Positions 16,353 through 25,348 of a stretch of 64,000 nt of DNA are shown piece after piece. This DNA comes from JBCBGF01 sp038526915. Its GTDB lineage: Bacteria; Pseudomonadota; Alphaproteobacteria; Rhodobacterales; Rhodobacteraceae. Every line of letters begins with the position of its first letter. The first letter of the stretch is position 1. The stretch covers positions 248,001 to 312,000 of the forward strand of contig JBCBGF010000001.1 in assembly GCA_038526915.1 (NCBI GenBank), in the 5' to 3' direction. The notes below the pieces were generated by a model. It was given only the letters and a program-made list of their open reading frames with translations, had not been told where the DNA came from and searched no databases. Position numbers and translations under genes: made by a program.

Positions 16353-17071
16353 TGGATAACGCCGGATATGCCGTGCTCAGCCGCCAGTCAGGGCTTCTGC
16401 GCGAAATGCAGAGCGTGGCAAACAACATCGCGAACATGTCGACGACCGGTTATCGGCGCGAAGGCGTGATCTTTACTGAATTCGTGCAGGCCACGGGGCC
16501 GGACACGCCGGCCCTGTCAATGGCTGCGGGCCGGGTGGGGCAAAGCGATCTCACCCCCGCCCCCATCAGGATGACCGGAGCGCAGTACGACATCGCGATC
16601 CAAGGCCCTGGATTCTTCCTAGTGGCAACGCCCGATGGCGATGGGCTGACCCGCGCGGGATCCTTCACGCCCCTGCCCGATGGACGGCTGGTTACACCCG
16701 ATGGCTACGCCCTGCTCGACGCGGGCGGGGCAGAGATCCAAATACCGCCTGGGGCCGGCGCGGCCCGCATCGCCCCGGATGGAACGCTGTCAGTGGGCGG
16801 GGCCCCGGTGGCCCAGATCGGGCTGTGGCAACCGGCAGAGGGTGCCCGCCTCGACCGCGCCGCTGGTGTGGTCTTTCGCAGCGATGCCGCACCCCTTCCC
16901 GCCGATGCCGGCAGCACCATTCAACAGGGATTTCTGGAAGGGTCCAACGTCTCAGCCGTGACGGAAATCACCCGCATGATCGAAGTGCAGCGCGCCTATG
17001 AACTGGGCCAGGGCCTGCTTGATCGCGAAGACGAACGCGTGCGGGCGACGATCCGCGCGCTGGGCCAATAG
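16352..17071 (+). CDS. flgF: Flagellar proximal rod protein FlgF
   Basis: Encodes a rod subunit of 239 residues. The ATG at 16352 overlaps the fliQ stop codon. It begins MDNAGYAVLSRQSGLLREMQ and carries the rod N-terminal motif NNIANMSTTGYRRE. The internal DIAIQGPGFFLVATPDGD block and the C-terminal TEITRMIEVQRAYELGQ motif are shared with FlgG and FlgE. The longer open frame starting in fliQ is an artefact of the overlap. It precedes flgG by 19 bases. Confidence 0.92.
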   Translation: MDNAGYAVLSRQSGLLREMQSVANNIANMSTTGYRREGVIFTEFVQATGPDTPALSMAAGRVGQSDLTPAPIRMTGAQYDIAIQGPGFFLVATPDGDGLTRAGSFTPLPDGRLVTPDGYALLDAGGAEIQIPPGAGAARIAPDGTLSVGGAPVAQIGLWQPAEGARLDRAAGVVFRSDAAPLPADAGSTIQQGFLEGSNVSAVTEITRMIEVQRAYELGQGLLDREDERVRATIRALGQ

Positions 17072-17090
17072 GGCAAAGGGAGACTGGTCG

Positions 17091-17876
17091 ATGAAAGCCT
17101 TGCAGATCGCCGCCACAGGCATGTCCGCGCAACAGATGCGGGTCGAAGTGATCTCAAACAACCTGTCGAACATGAGCACGACAGGCTACAACCCCCGCCG
17201 CGCCGAATTTGCCGATCTGCATTACCAGCAGATCGCCCGCGCAGGCACGGTGAACGCCGCCAATGGAACCGTTCTGCCCACCGGCGTACAACTGGGCTTG
17301 GGCGTTCGCCCAGCGGCGGTATCGGTCACCTTCATGCAAGGATCCCTCTCCAGCACCGGCGGCGATCTGGATCTGGCCATCGAAGGCGCCGGATATCTGG
17401 AGGTGACACTTCCCTCCGGTCAGGCGGCCTATACCCGCGACGGCGGCCTAAAACGGTCCGCCGATGGTCTGATCGTGACATCCGACGGCAACCCGGTTGT
17501 GCCGAACATCACCATCCCCGAAGACGCACGATCGATCTCCATCAATTCTGCGGGCGAGGTTTTTGCCTATTTCGACGATCAGGTCGAGGCCGAACAGCTT
17601 GGCCAGTTCACCCTGGCAGGCTTCACCAACGACAAGGGGCTTGAGGCCATCGGATCGAACCTGTTTCTCGAAACACCTGCCTCCGGCGCCCCCTTTGTGA
17701 CCGATCCCGGCACCGATGGTCTGGGCACCGTCCGCCAAGGCTATCTAGAAGAAAGCTCCGTCGATGCGGTGCGCGAAATCACCGACCTGATCGAAGCGCA
17801 GCGCGGGTATGAATTGAACGCCAAGGTCATCACTGCCGCCGACCAGATGCTCGGCGCGACCACACAGCTGAGGTAG
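17091..17876 (+). CDS. flgG: Flagellar distal rod protein FlgG
   Basis: Encodes the distal rod protein (261 residues), starting MKALQIAATGMSAQQ with AAAGGGAGA upstream. Rod motif NNLSNMSTTGYNPRRAEF, then LYYQ-like DLHYQQI, and the C-terminal VDAVREITDLIEAQRGYELNAKVI stretch are diagnostic. The length equals the usual 260-262 residues of FlgG. It is followed by flgA after five bases. Confidence 0.95.
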   Translation: MKALQIAATGMSAQQMRVEVISNNLSNMSTTGYNPRRAEFADLHYQQIARAGTVNAANGTVLPTGVQLGLGVRPAAVSVTFMQGSLSSTGGDLDLAIEGAGYLEVTLPSGQAAYTRDGGLKRSADGLIVTSDGNPVVPNITIPEDARSISINSAGEVFAYFDDQVEAEQLGQFTLAGFTNDKGLEAIGSNLFLETPASGAPFVTDPGTDGLGTVRQGYLEESSVDAVREITDLIEAQRGYELNAKVITAADQMLGATTQLR

Positions 17877-17881
17877 GCGCA

Positions 17882-18304
17882 ATGATCCGCTGGCTCCTGA
17901 TCGCCTGCCTCTATGGGGCACCGACGCTGTCGCTGGCCGACACGTTGATGGCCGCGCGCACGATTCCTGCGCAGACGATCCTGGTCGCAAGCGATCTTGC
18001 CGTCGCGGGCACTGCGCAGCCCGGCGCCTTGCGCGATCCCGCCAAGGCCATCGGGCAGGAGACCCGGACGATCCTGTATCAAGGCCGGCCAATTCGATCC
18101 GTGGATATCGGCCCGGCCGCTGTGGTCGAACGCAACGATCTGGTCGCCCTCACCTTCACCAGTCCGCATCTGGAAATCGTGACCGAAGGCCGCGCGCTCG
18201 AACGTGGCGCTGCGGGCGATCGCGTGCGGGTCATGAACCTGGCGTCGCGCACCACGATCACCGCCACCATTACCGGACCGGGCCATGTCAGGGTGGTGCC
18301 ATGA
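17882..18304 (+). CDS. flgA: Flagellar P-ring chaperone FlgA
   Basis: Encodes the periplasmic chaperone for P-ring assembly (FlgI). It has 140 residues with a signal peptide ending near LSLA|DT (about residue 19). The SAF-like domain contains ARTIPAQTILVASDLAV and later YQGRPIRSVDIGPAAVVERNDLV, both typical of FlgA C-terminal domains. This is a short FlgA lacking the longer N-terminal part of enterobacterial versions, as in many alphaproteobacteria. Overlaps flgH by four bases. Confidence 0.9.
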   Translation: MIRWLLIACLYGAPTLSLADTLMAARTIPAQTILVASDLAVAGTAQPGALRDPAKAIGQETRTILYQGRPIRSVDIGPAAVVERNDLVALTFTSPHLEIVTEGRALERGAAGDRVRVMNLASRTTITATITGPGHVRVVP

Positions 18305-19023
18305 GCGTTATGCGATGGGCCACATTGGCCGCAGCATTGACGGCCCTTCTGGGCTGCGGGGGGCTGAGCGAAGTGGGAAAGGCCCCGACCTTCACCCCGG
18401 TCACAGGCGGGCTTGAACATCAGGCGATGCATTCGCCCCAGGGCACTGTGCAAACCCGGCTGGACGGGCCATCGCTGTGGACCGCGGGCCGCGGATCGTT
18501 GCTGGGCGATCGGCGCGCCCGACAGGCGGGTGACATCCTGACCGTCGTGATCGAAATCGATGAGAGCGCGGAGATTTCAAACAGCACCGACCGGTCGCGC
18601 AGCGGATCGGAATCGCTGGGTGTGCCATCGCTTCTGGGGCTAGAGGGCCTGGCCCAACGCGTCCTGCCGGGCGCGCCCGATCCCGCAAACGCGGTCGACC
18701 TCCAGTCCAGCTCAAATTCCGCGGGTAACGGACGGGTCAGTCGCAACGAACAGCTAACGCTGCGGGTCGCCTCAACCGTGGTGGATGTGTTGCAAAACGG
18801 GGTTCTGCGCATCCGCGGATCCCAGGAAGTGCGCGTCAATTTCGAGATCCGTGAGCTTTTGGTGGATGGCTACGTCCGGCCCGAAGACATCTCGCGCCGG
18901 AACGAAATCACCTATGACAAAATCGCGTCGGCCCGAATTTCCTATGGCGGGCGGGGACAGATCACCGACGTGCAGCAACCCCGCATCGGGCAGCAGGTCG
19001 CCGACAAGGTCCTGCCGTTCTGA
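18301..19023 (+). CDS. flgH: Flagellar L-ring lipoprotein FlgH
   Basis: Encodes the outer-membrane L-ring subunit (240 residues). The lipobox ALLGC places the lipid-modified cysteine at residue 19. Downstream, LLGDRRARQAGDILTVVIEIDESAEISNSTDR and later VRPEDISRRNEITYDKIASARISYGGRG are hallmark FlgH segments. The P-ring gene flgI is about 15 kb away in a different operon. The stop overlaps the next gene's ATG by one base. Confidence 0.95.
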   Translation: MSVMRWATLAAALTALLGCGGLSEVGKAPTFTPVTGGLEHQAMHSPQGTVQTRLDGPSLWTAGRGSLLGDRRARQAGDILTVVIEIDESAEISNSTDRSRSGSESLGVPSLLGLEGLAQRVLPGAPDPANAVDLQSSSNSAGNGRVSRNEQLTLRVASTVVDVLQNGVLRIRGSQEVRVNFEIRELLVDGYVRPEDISRRNEITYDKIASARISYGGRGQITDVQQPRIGQQVADKVLPF

Positions 19024-19514
19024 TGGGTGTCCTAGCCCCGGTTCTTCTGGCCGTGATCGGTCTGGCGATTGGTGTGGGCGCGGGCTATTTCACCCGCCCC
19101 GAGCCGGACCCCGCAGAAGAAATGGTGGCAGAGCCCGACGCACCTGCGGCCCCTGTTCCGGCCCCAGGCGACAAGCCGCGGGATGACGAAAACTTCGATT
19201 ACGCGCGCCTCAATAACCAGTTCGTCGTGCCGGTGGTGCGCGGCGACGCGATTGAGGCTTTGGTGGTGCTGTCCTTGACGCTCGAAATTTCAGTCGGGGA
19301 AAGCGAAACTGTGTTCGCCCGCGAGCCCCGGCTGAGGGACGGATTTCTGCGCGATCTCTTCGATCACGCCAATATCGGCGGGTTCGACATCGGCTTTACG
19401 CAATCGGGGAACCTGGCCGTTTTGCGGGCAGCTTTGCTCGATACCGCGCAGGAGACGCTGGGCGATGTAGTAAACGACATCCTCATCACCGACATTCTGC
19501 GGCAAGAGGTGTAG
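19023..19514 (+). CDS. FliL-like flagellar basal-body-associated membrane protein (paralog 1)
   Basis: Encodes 163 residues with one N-terminal membrane helix (about 3-22), a proline/acid-rich linker (25-55), and a periplasmic FliL-like domain that includes VVPVVRGDAIEALVVLSLTLEI and FLRDLFDHANIGGF, ending VNDILITDILRQEV. FliL proteins ring the stator units and stabilise motor torque. A second, more canonical fliL lies at 29584-30066. This copy's cytoplasmic tail is nearly absent. It ends the flgB-flgH plus-strand operon. FliL-like identity is from pattern, not from a search. Confidence 0.65.
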   Translation: MGVLAPVLLAVIGLAIGVGAGYFTRPEPDPAEEMVAEPDAPAAPVPAPGDKPRDDENFDYARLNNQFVVPVVRGDAIEALVVLSLTLEISVGESETVFAREPRLRDGFLRDLFDHANIGGFDIGFTQSGNLAVLRAALLDTAQETLGDVVNDILITDILRQEV

Positions 19515-19515
19515 G

Positions 19516-19638
19516 ATGAAGATTCTTCGTCCGAAGCGCACGAGGCCCGACAAAACCTTTTTGGAGCGATTAGAGATCGAAACCAAACTTCGCAACCGGG
19601 CTGGTCACGACGGCGATGACAAACGAGCGGAAGCGTAG
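19516..19638 (+). other. Possible 40-residue open frame after fliL paralog
   Basis: An ATG directly after the stop codon opens a 40-codon frame of charged residues (MKILRPKRTRPDKTF and then an acidic, lysine-rich tail). Its 3' part overlaps the predicted end of the transposase relic on the other strand. It may be chance, or the residue of a gene broken by the insertion. I cannot recognise it. Confidence 0.2.
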
Positions 19639-20135
19639 TTTGCATCCATGATGATGGGCCGACGGCCCACAAGGCCTTCGATCAAACTGCGCTCTTTGCG
19701 GTGGCTCTCTCCATTGACCAGGTGTTTCACCTGGTCGAACCGGAAAGGTTGGCGCATGAACGGCGATATGAATCTTGGTCTTCAGCCATCTTCTTAACTT
19801 GGTCATCGCCGCCACGTTCATGCCCGCCTTTGAAGGAACGCATGCGCGTGGTTCCTGGCGGTGGTTGCATCGATCAAGATAACTTTGGGGTCCTGGTATG
19901 GACATATCGGTTGGACACGAGCCTCAGACACAACGAGGATCTTCCGTCGCGGGCAACGGGAACTGCCGGGGTGCCCAGTTCCAAGTTCTGTGCGCAGGGC
20001 ACGGCAAAGGCGCGCACTTGGCGCTAGCGAGAGTACGGCGCCCGCAATCAACCGTTCGACGTCACCGTTGTACTTTGGCTTGCCTGCCGCGCGTTGAACC
20101 CGTGGCGTGCTGGCCGACCAAAATTGGCCGTTCAC
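19560..20135 (-). pseudogene. Decayed IS5-like transposase relic
   Basis: Minus-strand frames read as broken pieces of a DDE transposase of IS5 type. One frame has PKVILIDATTARNHAHA, similar to the family's first catalytic-aspartate block (D.T..R.H.HA). A second frame continues with KTKIHIAVHA, matching the family's TKIH block. A third frame has NGESHRKERSLIEGL then IIMDANYASARL, matching the G..H....L..GL..(A)D.GYDS.R block. The pieces are in the right order but require at least two frameshifts, and I see no intact ends or terminal inverted repeats. It lies between two convergent flagellar operons, so it breaks neither. Confidence 0.5.
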
Positions 20136-20318
20136 AGCTCATCAATTCACGATCGCCTCCAAGCCTTTCTCTTGCCTGAAAGCTAAGGCGCTCCGCGCCA
20201 ACCTTGGCGTAAACGCCGGCACGAGACTGCGCGGGGCTCTTCGAGATTTCAGTGGCGTCCTGTCGGCACCGCGCAACCGCAAAAGACGCGGCCCTTTTCA
20301 ATTCACTGCCACACGTCT
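19639..20318. other. Region between fliL paralog and FliJ-like gene, decayed mobile DNA
   Basis: No intact gene is supported. Most of the interval is occupied by the transposase relic; the 20136-20318 part shows nothing recognisable and may be the eroded 5' end of the same element or its flank. No clear terminator for either convergent operon was found. Confidence 0.45.
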
Positions 20319-20663
20319 CTAGCCTCGCCGCGCAGACCTTTCTGTTGCGCGCATGAGCACCTGCCATCGGCCAAAGGCACGCTGCGCGGCAGTGGCCACC
20401 CCTTCCCTCTCGGCGCGGAGGGCGGCAATGGAGCGCAAGAGTGTCATGCGCTGATCCCGGCGCCAGGCATGCCAGCGCGCGGTCGCGGCCAGTGACGCCG
20501 CGGATGCTTCGGGACTGGGCGACGCGAGAGTTTCGCCGAGGTCATGCAACCTATTTTGCGCAGCGCGCAAGCGGGCATCGACATCGGCCAATCCGGCCGC
20601 GTGCCGCTCAAATTCCAGGCGGGCCAGCCGGACGAGGGCGCCGGCGGCCTCTGCGCGCTTCAC
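20319..20663 (-). CDS. Small coiled-coil flagellar protein, FliJ-like
   Basis: Encodes 114 residues, almost entirely alpha-helical and rich in Ala, Arg and Glu, with repeated L/A heptads (ALVRLARLEFERHAAGL, then LRAAQNRLHDLGETL and LRSIAALRAEREGVATAAQRAFGRW). Size and architecture fit FliJ, the coiled-coil stalk of the FliI ATPase ring, which is otherwise missing near fliI. It starts with GTG at 20663, overlapping the flhB stop by four bases, and is the last gene of the flhA-fliR-flhB operon. The sequence alone does not prove FliJ identity. Confidence 0.5.
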   Translation of the reverse strand: MKRAEAAGALVRLARLEFERHAAGLADVDARLRAAQNRLHDLGETLASPSPEASAASLAATARWHAWRRDQRMTLLRSIAALRAEREGVATAAQRAFGRWQVLMRATERSARRG

Positions 20664-21739
20664 CCTTTGCCCCGCGCCGCCAGCGCATCGGCAAATCGGA
20701 TCGCCGCCGCCACAGCACGGTAGTGTTCAGGCGCAATCGCGGCCCCGATGGCCACACTGGCATAGAGCGCGCGCGCCGTGGGCGGATCGCGGTGGATCGG
20801 CACACCGTGCAACACCGCCACCTCCCGGATCCGGGCCGCCACTTCATCGGCCCCTTTTGCAACGCAGACCGGCGCGCTGCGCGGCCCCCGATCCCAGGTC
20901 AGCGCGACGGCGTAATGGGTGGGGTTCACGACGACGACTGTCGCCTGCGGCACATCGGCGAGCATTCGGTTCGTCGCCAATTCCATCGCACGTTCCCGTC
21001 GGCGGCCCTTCAGCTGCGGATCGCCTTCGCTGTCCTTGGCCTCATCCGTCAGATCCTTGTGTGACATCCGGTGCTTGCGCAGGTGTTCGGCGCGTTGCCA
21101 CAGAAAATCCACCACACCGATGGAGCCAGCCACGACGACGACAATGGCCAGAAACCGCAGCGACATCTGCAAGAGTGTGATCGTGGCTTGCGCGGGCGTG
21201 AGGGCGGCGGTGGCCAAAATGTCCGGCAGTTCGATCCAGGCAAAGACGATCAGCGCAACGGTGTAGATGATCAGCTTGACGGTGCTTTTTGCGAACTCAA
21301 ACAGACCGCCGCGGCCGAATTTTTGTTTGGCGCCTTCGATGGGGGAAATCCGGTTTAGCCGCGGTGTGATCCGTTCCAGCGATACAACGAAGGCGCGCTG
21401 GGCAATCACGCCGAGAAGCGCCGCGACAGCAGGCACCAGAAACCAGGGCACAAGCGGTCGGGAAAGCACCAGCCCTGCACCCGCGGCAACCGGATGGGCC
21501 GGGCCATCGAAAAGGGCGCGGGCCAAGGGATCGGCCCGGTCGAGAAGCGTGGCCATTCCTTCACCCAGCGCTAGAAGCGTGGCAGACCCGACCGTCGCCC
21601 CGACGATTAGCAGGCCAGCATATCCCGCCGCCGTCGTCAGATCGGCAGAGCGCGCCAGTTCGCCCTTGCGGCGCGCCTCATCCAACCGTTTTTGCGACGG
21701 CTCAAAGGGCTTTTCACTGTTGTCTTCGTCTTCTTCCAT
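20660..21739 (-). CDS. flhB: Flagellar type III export switch protein FlhB
   Basis: Encodes the export-gate protein whose autocleavage switches secretion from rod/hook to filament substrates. It has 359 residues. The N-terminal EKPFEPSQKRLDEARRKGEL region is typical, four hydrophobic segments lie between about 35 and 210, and the cytoplasmic domain carries the self-cleaving NPTH motif at 272-275 followed by YAVAL. The start overlaps the fliR stop by one base. Function works with FliK (7574-9493). Confidence 0.96.
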   Translation of the reverse strand: MEEDEDNSEKPFEPSQKRLDEARRKGELARSADLTTAAGYAGLLIVGATVGSATLLALGEGMATLLDRADPLARALFDGPAHPVAAGAGLVLSRPLVPWFLVPAVAALLGVIAQRAFVVSLERITPRLNRISPIEGAKQKFGRGGLFEFAKSTVKLIIYTVALIVFAWIELPDILATAALTPAQATITLLQMSLRFLAIVVVVAGSIGVVDFLWQRAEHLRKHRMSHKDLTDEAKDSEGDPQLKGRRRERAMELATNRMLADVPQATVVVVNPTHYAVALTWDRGPRSAPVCVAKGADEVAARIREVAVLHGVPIHRDPPTARALYASVAIGAAIAPEHYRAVAAAIRFADALAARGKG

Positions 21740-22506
21740 CAGCGCGTCCCGAACGGATCTGCCAGCACGGCATCAAACGCGGCAAGCCAGACCGACAGGA
21801 TCATCGGCCCGCACAGGAACAACAGGACCAGCCCGCCCATAGTGATGGCGGGCGCACCGACAAAGGCGACCATCAGCTGCGGCATCGCGCGGTTGATGGC
21901 GCCAAGTGCGAGGTTGTAGATCACCGAGGCTATGACGAACGGCGCCGACAGGGAAAAGGCGAGCGCAAAGGATTGGGCCACCCTTGCAGTGCCCCACTCT
22001 GCCAAGGCCGCGGCGGGCGGGGCCACGTTGCCCGGAAACACAGCATAGCTTTCGACGAGCGCGTGGATGGCCTTCAGATGCAGCCCGTGGATCACGGCCA
22101 GCGCCAATCCGGCAACGGCCAGGATGTGGCCCATCGCGGGTTGCGGATCAACGCTGACCCCGCCGAGGATTTGTGACAGTGACACGACGTTCGCCGCAAT
22201 CGTGCCCGCCATCTGCAGGCTAAGAAAAATCAGCCGCAACGCCAGGCCCAGCGCCAACCCCACAACGATTTCGATACCGCCCCGGGCAAGATAGAGCGCC
22301 GGGTCCACTGGCGCGCGGACCCCATCGCTGAGCGGGGTGACCACCACTGTGAAGAGAATCGCCAGGACCAGGCGCACCCGGGCAGGCACCGTGCGCTCGC
22401 CAAAGGCCGGCAAGAGGGCCATCAAAGCACCGATCCGAAGGAACACGAAGGCCCCGTCGACAAGAATGCCTTGCCATGTGCCCAACAGTGTTGCGATCGC
22501 GGTCAC
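21739..22506 (-). CDS. fliR: Flagellar type III export protein FliR
   Basis: Encodes the FliR export-gate subunit (255 residues, about six membrane helices). The segment FVFLRIGALMALLPAFGERTVPARVRLVLAI near the N-terminus and VVSLSQILGGVSVDPQ in the middle are characteristic. The start is GTG at 22506, overlapping the flhA stop by four bases (GTGA). Downstream flhB overlaps by one base, so the three gate genes are translationally coupled. Confidence 0.95.
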   Translation of the reverse strand: MTAIATLLGTWQGILVDGAFVFLRIGALMALLPAFGERTVPARVRLVLAILFTVVVTPLSDGVRAPVDPALYLARGGIEIVVGLALGLALRLIFLSLQMAGTIAANVVSLSQILGGVSVDPQPAMGHILAVAGLALAVIHGLHLKAIHALVESYAVFPGNVAPPAAALAEWGTARVAQSFALAFSLSAPFVIASVIYNLALGAINRAMPQLMVAFVGAPAITMGGLVLLFLCGPMILSVWLAAFDAVLADPFGTR

Positions 22507-24578
22507 GCAGCCACCAGGCCCAAAAGCGCCGGCTGCGCCTCGGTTCCGATCTCTTCAAAGGACAGGACCGGGTTGGATATTCCCTTGGCAGCCAGAACAG
22601 TGCGCAGAAACCGGCGGCGGCGGACCGATGTCACCACGGCTGGATAATCACCGTTCTCGCCCGCCCGCGTCAGTCGTTCCGCCACCGCGGCGGCCAACCG
22701 ATTGAACTCATCCGGCGGCAGGGCGATATCGAACACACCGCCGCGATCGAACTCGTGCTGGGCAAACCGGTCTTCCCATTCGGGTGCCAGTTGCACCAGT
22801 GGAACCGATCCATCCGGGCGCCGCAACTCGGCGACCAGCTGAAAGCCCAGCCGCTGGCGCACATGTTCGGCGATGGCCTCCGGCGCGCCGTGCGTTGTAC
22901 GCGCTTCCGCAATCGCTTCCAGGATCAGGGGCAGGTTCCGAATCGACACACGCTCTTCCAGCAACAGCCGCAGGACTGCCAGCAACAGGTCGACCGGCAC
23001 CTTGTCGGGCACCAACTCATCAAGCAGGCGGCGGTTTGCGGCGGCGCGGTCTGCATCCGAGAGGTTGGTCATTTCATCGAGAAGACGCCGCAGGGATTTC
23101 ATCCCTAGAAGACGGCTGAAGTTGCGCTTGATCACCTCCAAAAGGTGGGTGGCCAAAACCTCGGTCGGGTTGACGACGGTAAGACCACCCACCGCCGCAT
23201 CGTCCGCCGCTTCGGCAGCCACCCAGCGCGCGGGCGCACCATAGACCGGCTCATCCACATCCTCGCCCGGCGGCGCAGAGTCCGCGCCGGCCTGGCCCAG
23301 CAGCGCCAGAACCTTCTGTGGGCGCAGCTGATCGCGGGCCTGTTCGACCCCCTGGATCCGGATCACATAGGTGCCCGGCGGCAGGGTGGCGTCATCGGTC
23401 AGGCGAATCTCGGGCAGGATCAGCCCGAACATGCCCGCCACGTGCGAGCGCATATTGCCGATCCGGGCATCCATCCCGGTCGCGGGGTCCAGCACCATGG
23501 CCACAAGATCTGGCGCGAACTGCACATGGATGTCATCGAGATCGAGCATATCACCCAGGGGCTTGTCTTTGGGTGGCGTATCGGGGGCATCCTCGGCTTG
23601 AGGCTCTGCGCGCGCTTGGCTGCGGTTTCGGGCGACCAGCCAGCCTGCGGCCCCCAAAGCACCCGCCCCTGCGACAAACGGCAGAAACGGAAGCCCGGGC
23701 ACAAGTGCGAGCAGGGCCAAAAGAACCGCAACCGTGCCGAGTGCCTCGGGATAGCCGCCGAGTTGCGAAAACATGGCCAGGTCGGTTGATCCGGTGGACC
23801 CGCCACGGGCCAGCAGAAGGGCCGCTGCGATCGAGATGATCACCGCGGGGATCTGGCTGACCAGCCCGTCGCCTACGGTCAGGATGGCATAGGTCTCAAA
23901 CGCGAGGCCTAGGGGCATGCCGTGGGCTGCCACACCGATGATCAGACCCATCACCAGGTTGAGAAGGGTGATGAGCAAGCCCGCAATCGCATCGCCTTTG
24001 ACGAATTTCGATGCGCCGTCGAGCGATCCGAAGAACGTCGTTTCCTCCTGTTCCAGGCTGCGGCGCGCGCGGGCTTCGGCGTGATCGATGGCCCCTGCCG
24101 ACACATCGCTGTCGATGGCCAGCTGTTTGCCGGGCATCGCATCCAACGCAAACCGGGCGCCCACCTCGGCCATGCGGGCGGCACCCTTGGTGATGACGAT
24201 GAAGTTGACGATCAATAGCACGCCAAACACGACCAGCCCGAGGTAGAGGCTGCCGCCCATGACGAACATCGCAAAGCCTTCGATGACGCCGCCGGCCGCG
24301 TCCGTACCTGTGTGCCCATCTCCGATGATCAGCTTAGTGGAGGAAACATTCAGCGACAGCCGCAGCATGAGCGAGGCCAGAAGGACCGTTGGAAAGGCCG
24401 AGAAATCCAGCGGTCGTTCGATGAACAGAGTGACCGTAAAGATCAGGATGGCCAGGGCAAAGGACGCGGCCAAACCGATGTCAAGCACCCATGCCGGCAT
24501 CGGCAGGATCATCATCACGATCACCGCCATCAGCGCGAGTGCCAGCAGGATCGTGGGCCGGAAGGCCGATGCCAGCAT
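22503..24578 (-). CDS. flhA: Flagellar type III export protein FlhA
   Basis: Encodes the large export-gate ring protein (691 residues). I chose ATG 24578, with GGGGG six bases upstream; a GTG one codon earlier is possible. The N-terminal half has about eight membrane helices, with the family signature in the conserved cytoplasmic loop (FVKGDAIAGLLITLLNL, ERARSS-type AEARARRSLEQEETTFFGSLDGASKF). The C-terminal half is the cytoplasmic substrate/chaperone docking domain, ending near SFEEIGTEAQPALLGLV. It is preceded by the lytic transglycosylase gene after ten bases. Confidence 0.96.
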   Translation of the reverse strand: MLASAFRPTILLALALMAVIVMMILPMPAWVLDIGLAASFALAILIFTVTLFIERPLDFSAFPTVLLASLMLRLSLNVSSTKLIIGDGHTGTDAAGGVIEGFAMFVMGGSLYLGLVVFGVLLIVNFIVITKGAARMAEVGARFALDAMPGKQLAIDSDVSAGAIDHAEARARRSLEQEETTFFGSLDGASKFVKGDAIAGLLITLLNLVMGLIIGVAAHGMPLGLAFETYAILTVGDGLVSQIPAVIISIAAALLLARGGSTGSTDLAMFSQLGGYPEALGTVAVLLALLALVPGLPFLPFVAGAGALGAAGWLVARNRSQARAEPQAEDAPDTPPKDKPLGDMLDLDDIHVQFAPDLVAMVLDPATGMDARIGNMRSHVAGMFGLILPEIRLTDDATLPPGTYVIRIQGVEQARDQLRPQKVLALLGQAGADSAPPGEDVDEPVYGAPARWVAAEAADDAAVGGLTVVNPTEVLATHLLEVIKRNFSRLLGMKSLRRLLDEMTNLSDADRAAANRRLLDELVPDKVPVDLLLAVLRLLLEERVSIRNLPLILEAIAEARTTHGAPEAIAEHVRQRLGFQLVAELRRPDGSVPLVQLAPEWEDRFAQHEFDRGGVFDIALPPDEFNRLAAAVAERLTRAGENGDYPAVVTSVRRRRFLRTVLAAKGISNPVLSFEEIGTEAQPALLGLVAA

Positions 24579-24588
24579 CACAGGCCCC

Positions 24589-25290
24589 CTACCACAGGAT
24601 CGCCTGCCGCGGCGCGTCGGACCAAAGCGTCACGGAAGTGCCGGATCCGATCCGCGCCAGCGATCCCGCGCTTTGCTGGCCCGTGGGCGCGGCAAGCGGC
24701 CAAGGGCGCGGGCTGCGCACCAGCGCGACCTCGGCCTGCGTCCCCTCAGGCATCGGGTCGAGACGGGCCAGGATACGCTCAAACCGCGTGCGATAGCGGG
24801 CCGCGTGTTCCGGGGTGCGGGAATGATAGGCCGCCGCGGCGCGCCCCCAATCGCCGAACTCGGCATAAAGCTCCGACAGGAAGCGGGCGGCATAGTCTGC
24901 GTTGGCAGTCGGATCCAGCATCTCGGCCAGGTCGCGAAAAGCGTGGTGGTGCCAGCGATAGTTGATCTGGAAGCATCCCAGATCGAGGTTCGTGCGCCCG
25001 GTCGCACGATGGGCGCGGGCGGCATCCAGCGCCTCTTGCCGCGACCCGTACCAAGTGCCCGCACCACCGGGGTTGAGCGCCCACGGCCAGGGATGAAACC
25101 CGCTGTCCAGGGTACGGCCCGTCTCAGACAGGGCAATCGCCCGCATCACATCCTGCGGCACACCCCATTTGGCCGAGGCCGCAACCGTGGCCGCCAGACA
25201 GTAATCCGCCGCTGTGCCCGTTTGCGCCCGCGCGCCCGCAGCGGTGCAAAGCCCAAGGGCAAGAACCATCGAACAGATCAGTTGGCGCAT
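24589..25290 (-). CDS. Lytic transglycosylase, probable flagellar muramidase (SltF-like)
   Basis: Encodes an exported 233-residue protein with a signal peptide (cleavage near ARA|QTGT, about residue 23). The SLT-type domain shows the catalytic-glutamate context AIALSETGR (Glu at about 56), then WPWALNPGG and the family's GCFQINYRWH and YAARFL segments. Such enzymes cut peptidoglycan so that the rod can cross it. The FlgJ-like protein here lacks a muramidase domain, and SltF performs this job in Rhodobacter sphaeroides, so a flagellum-dedicated role is likely. It lies between the 767-aa gene and flhA. Confidence 0.8.
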   Translation of the reverse strand: MRQLICSMVLALGLCTAAGARAQTGTAADYCLAATVAASAKWGVPQDVMRAIALSETGRTLDSGFHPWPWALNPGGAGTWYGSRQEALDAARAHRATGRTNLDLGCFQINYRWHHHAFRDLAEMLDPTANADYAARFLSELYAEFGDWGRAAAAYHSRTPEHAARYRTRFERILARLDPMPEGTQAEVALVRSPRPWPLAAPTGQQSAGSLARIGSGTSVTLWSDAPRQAILW

Positions 25291-25348
25291 CCGCCCCGCG
25301 GCCCCGCACTTCTTGCGTCGTCAGGCCCGGGTGATAGCGCGCGTCTCT

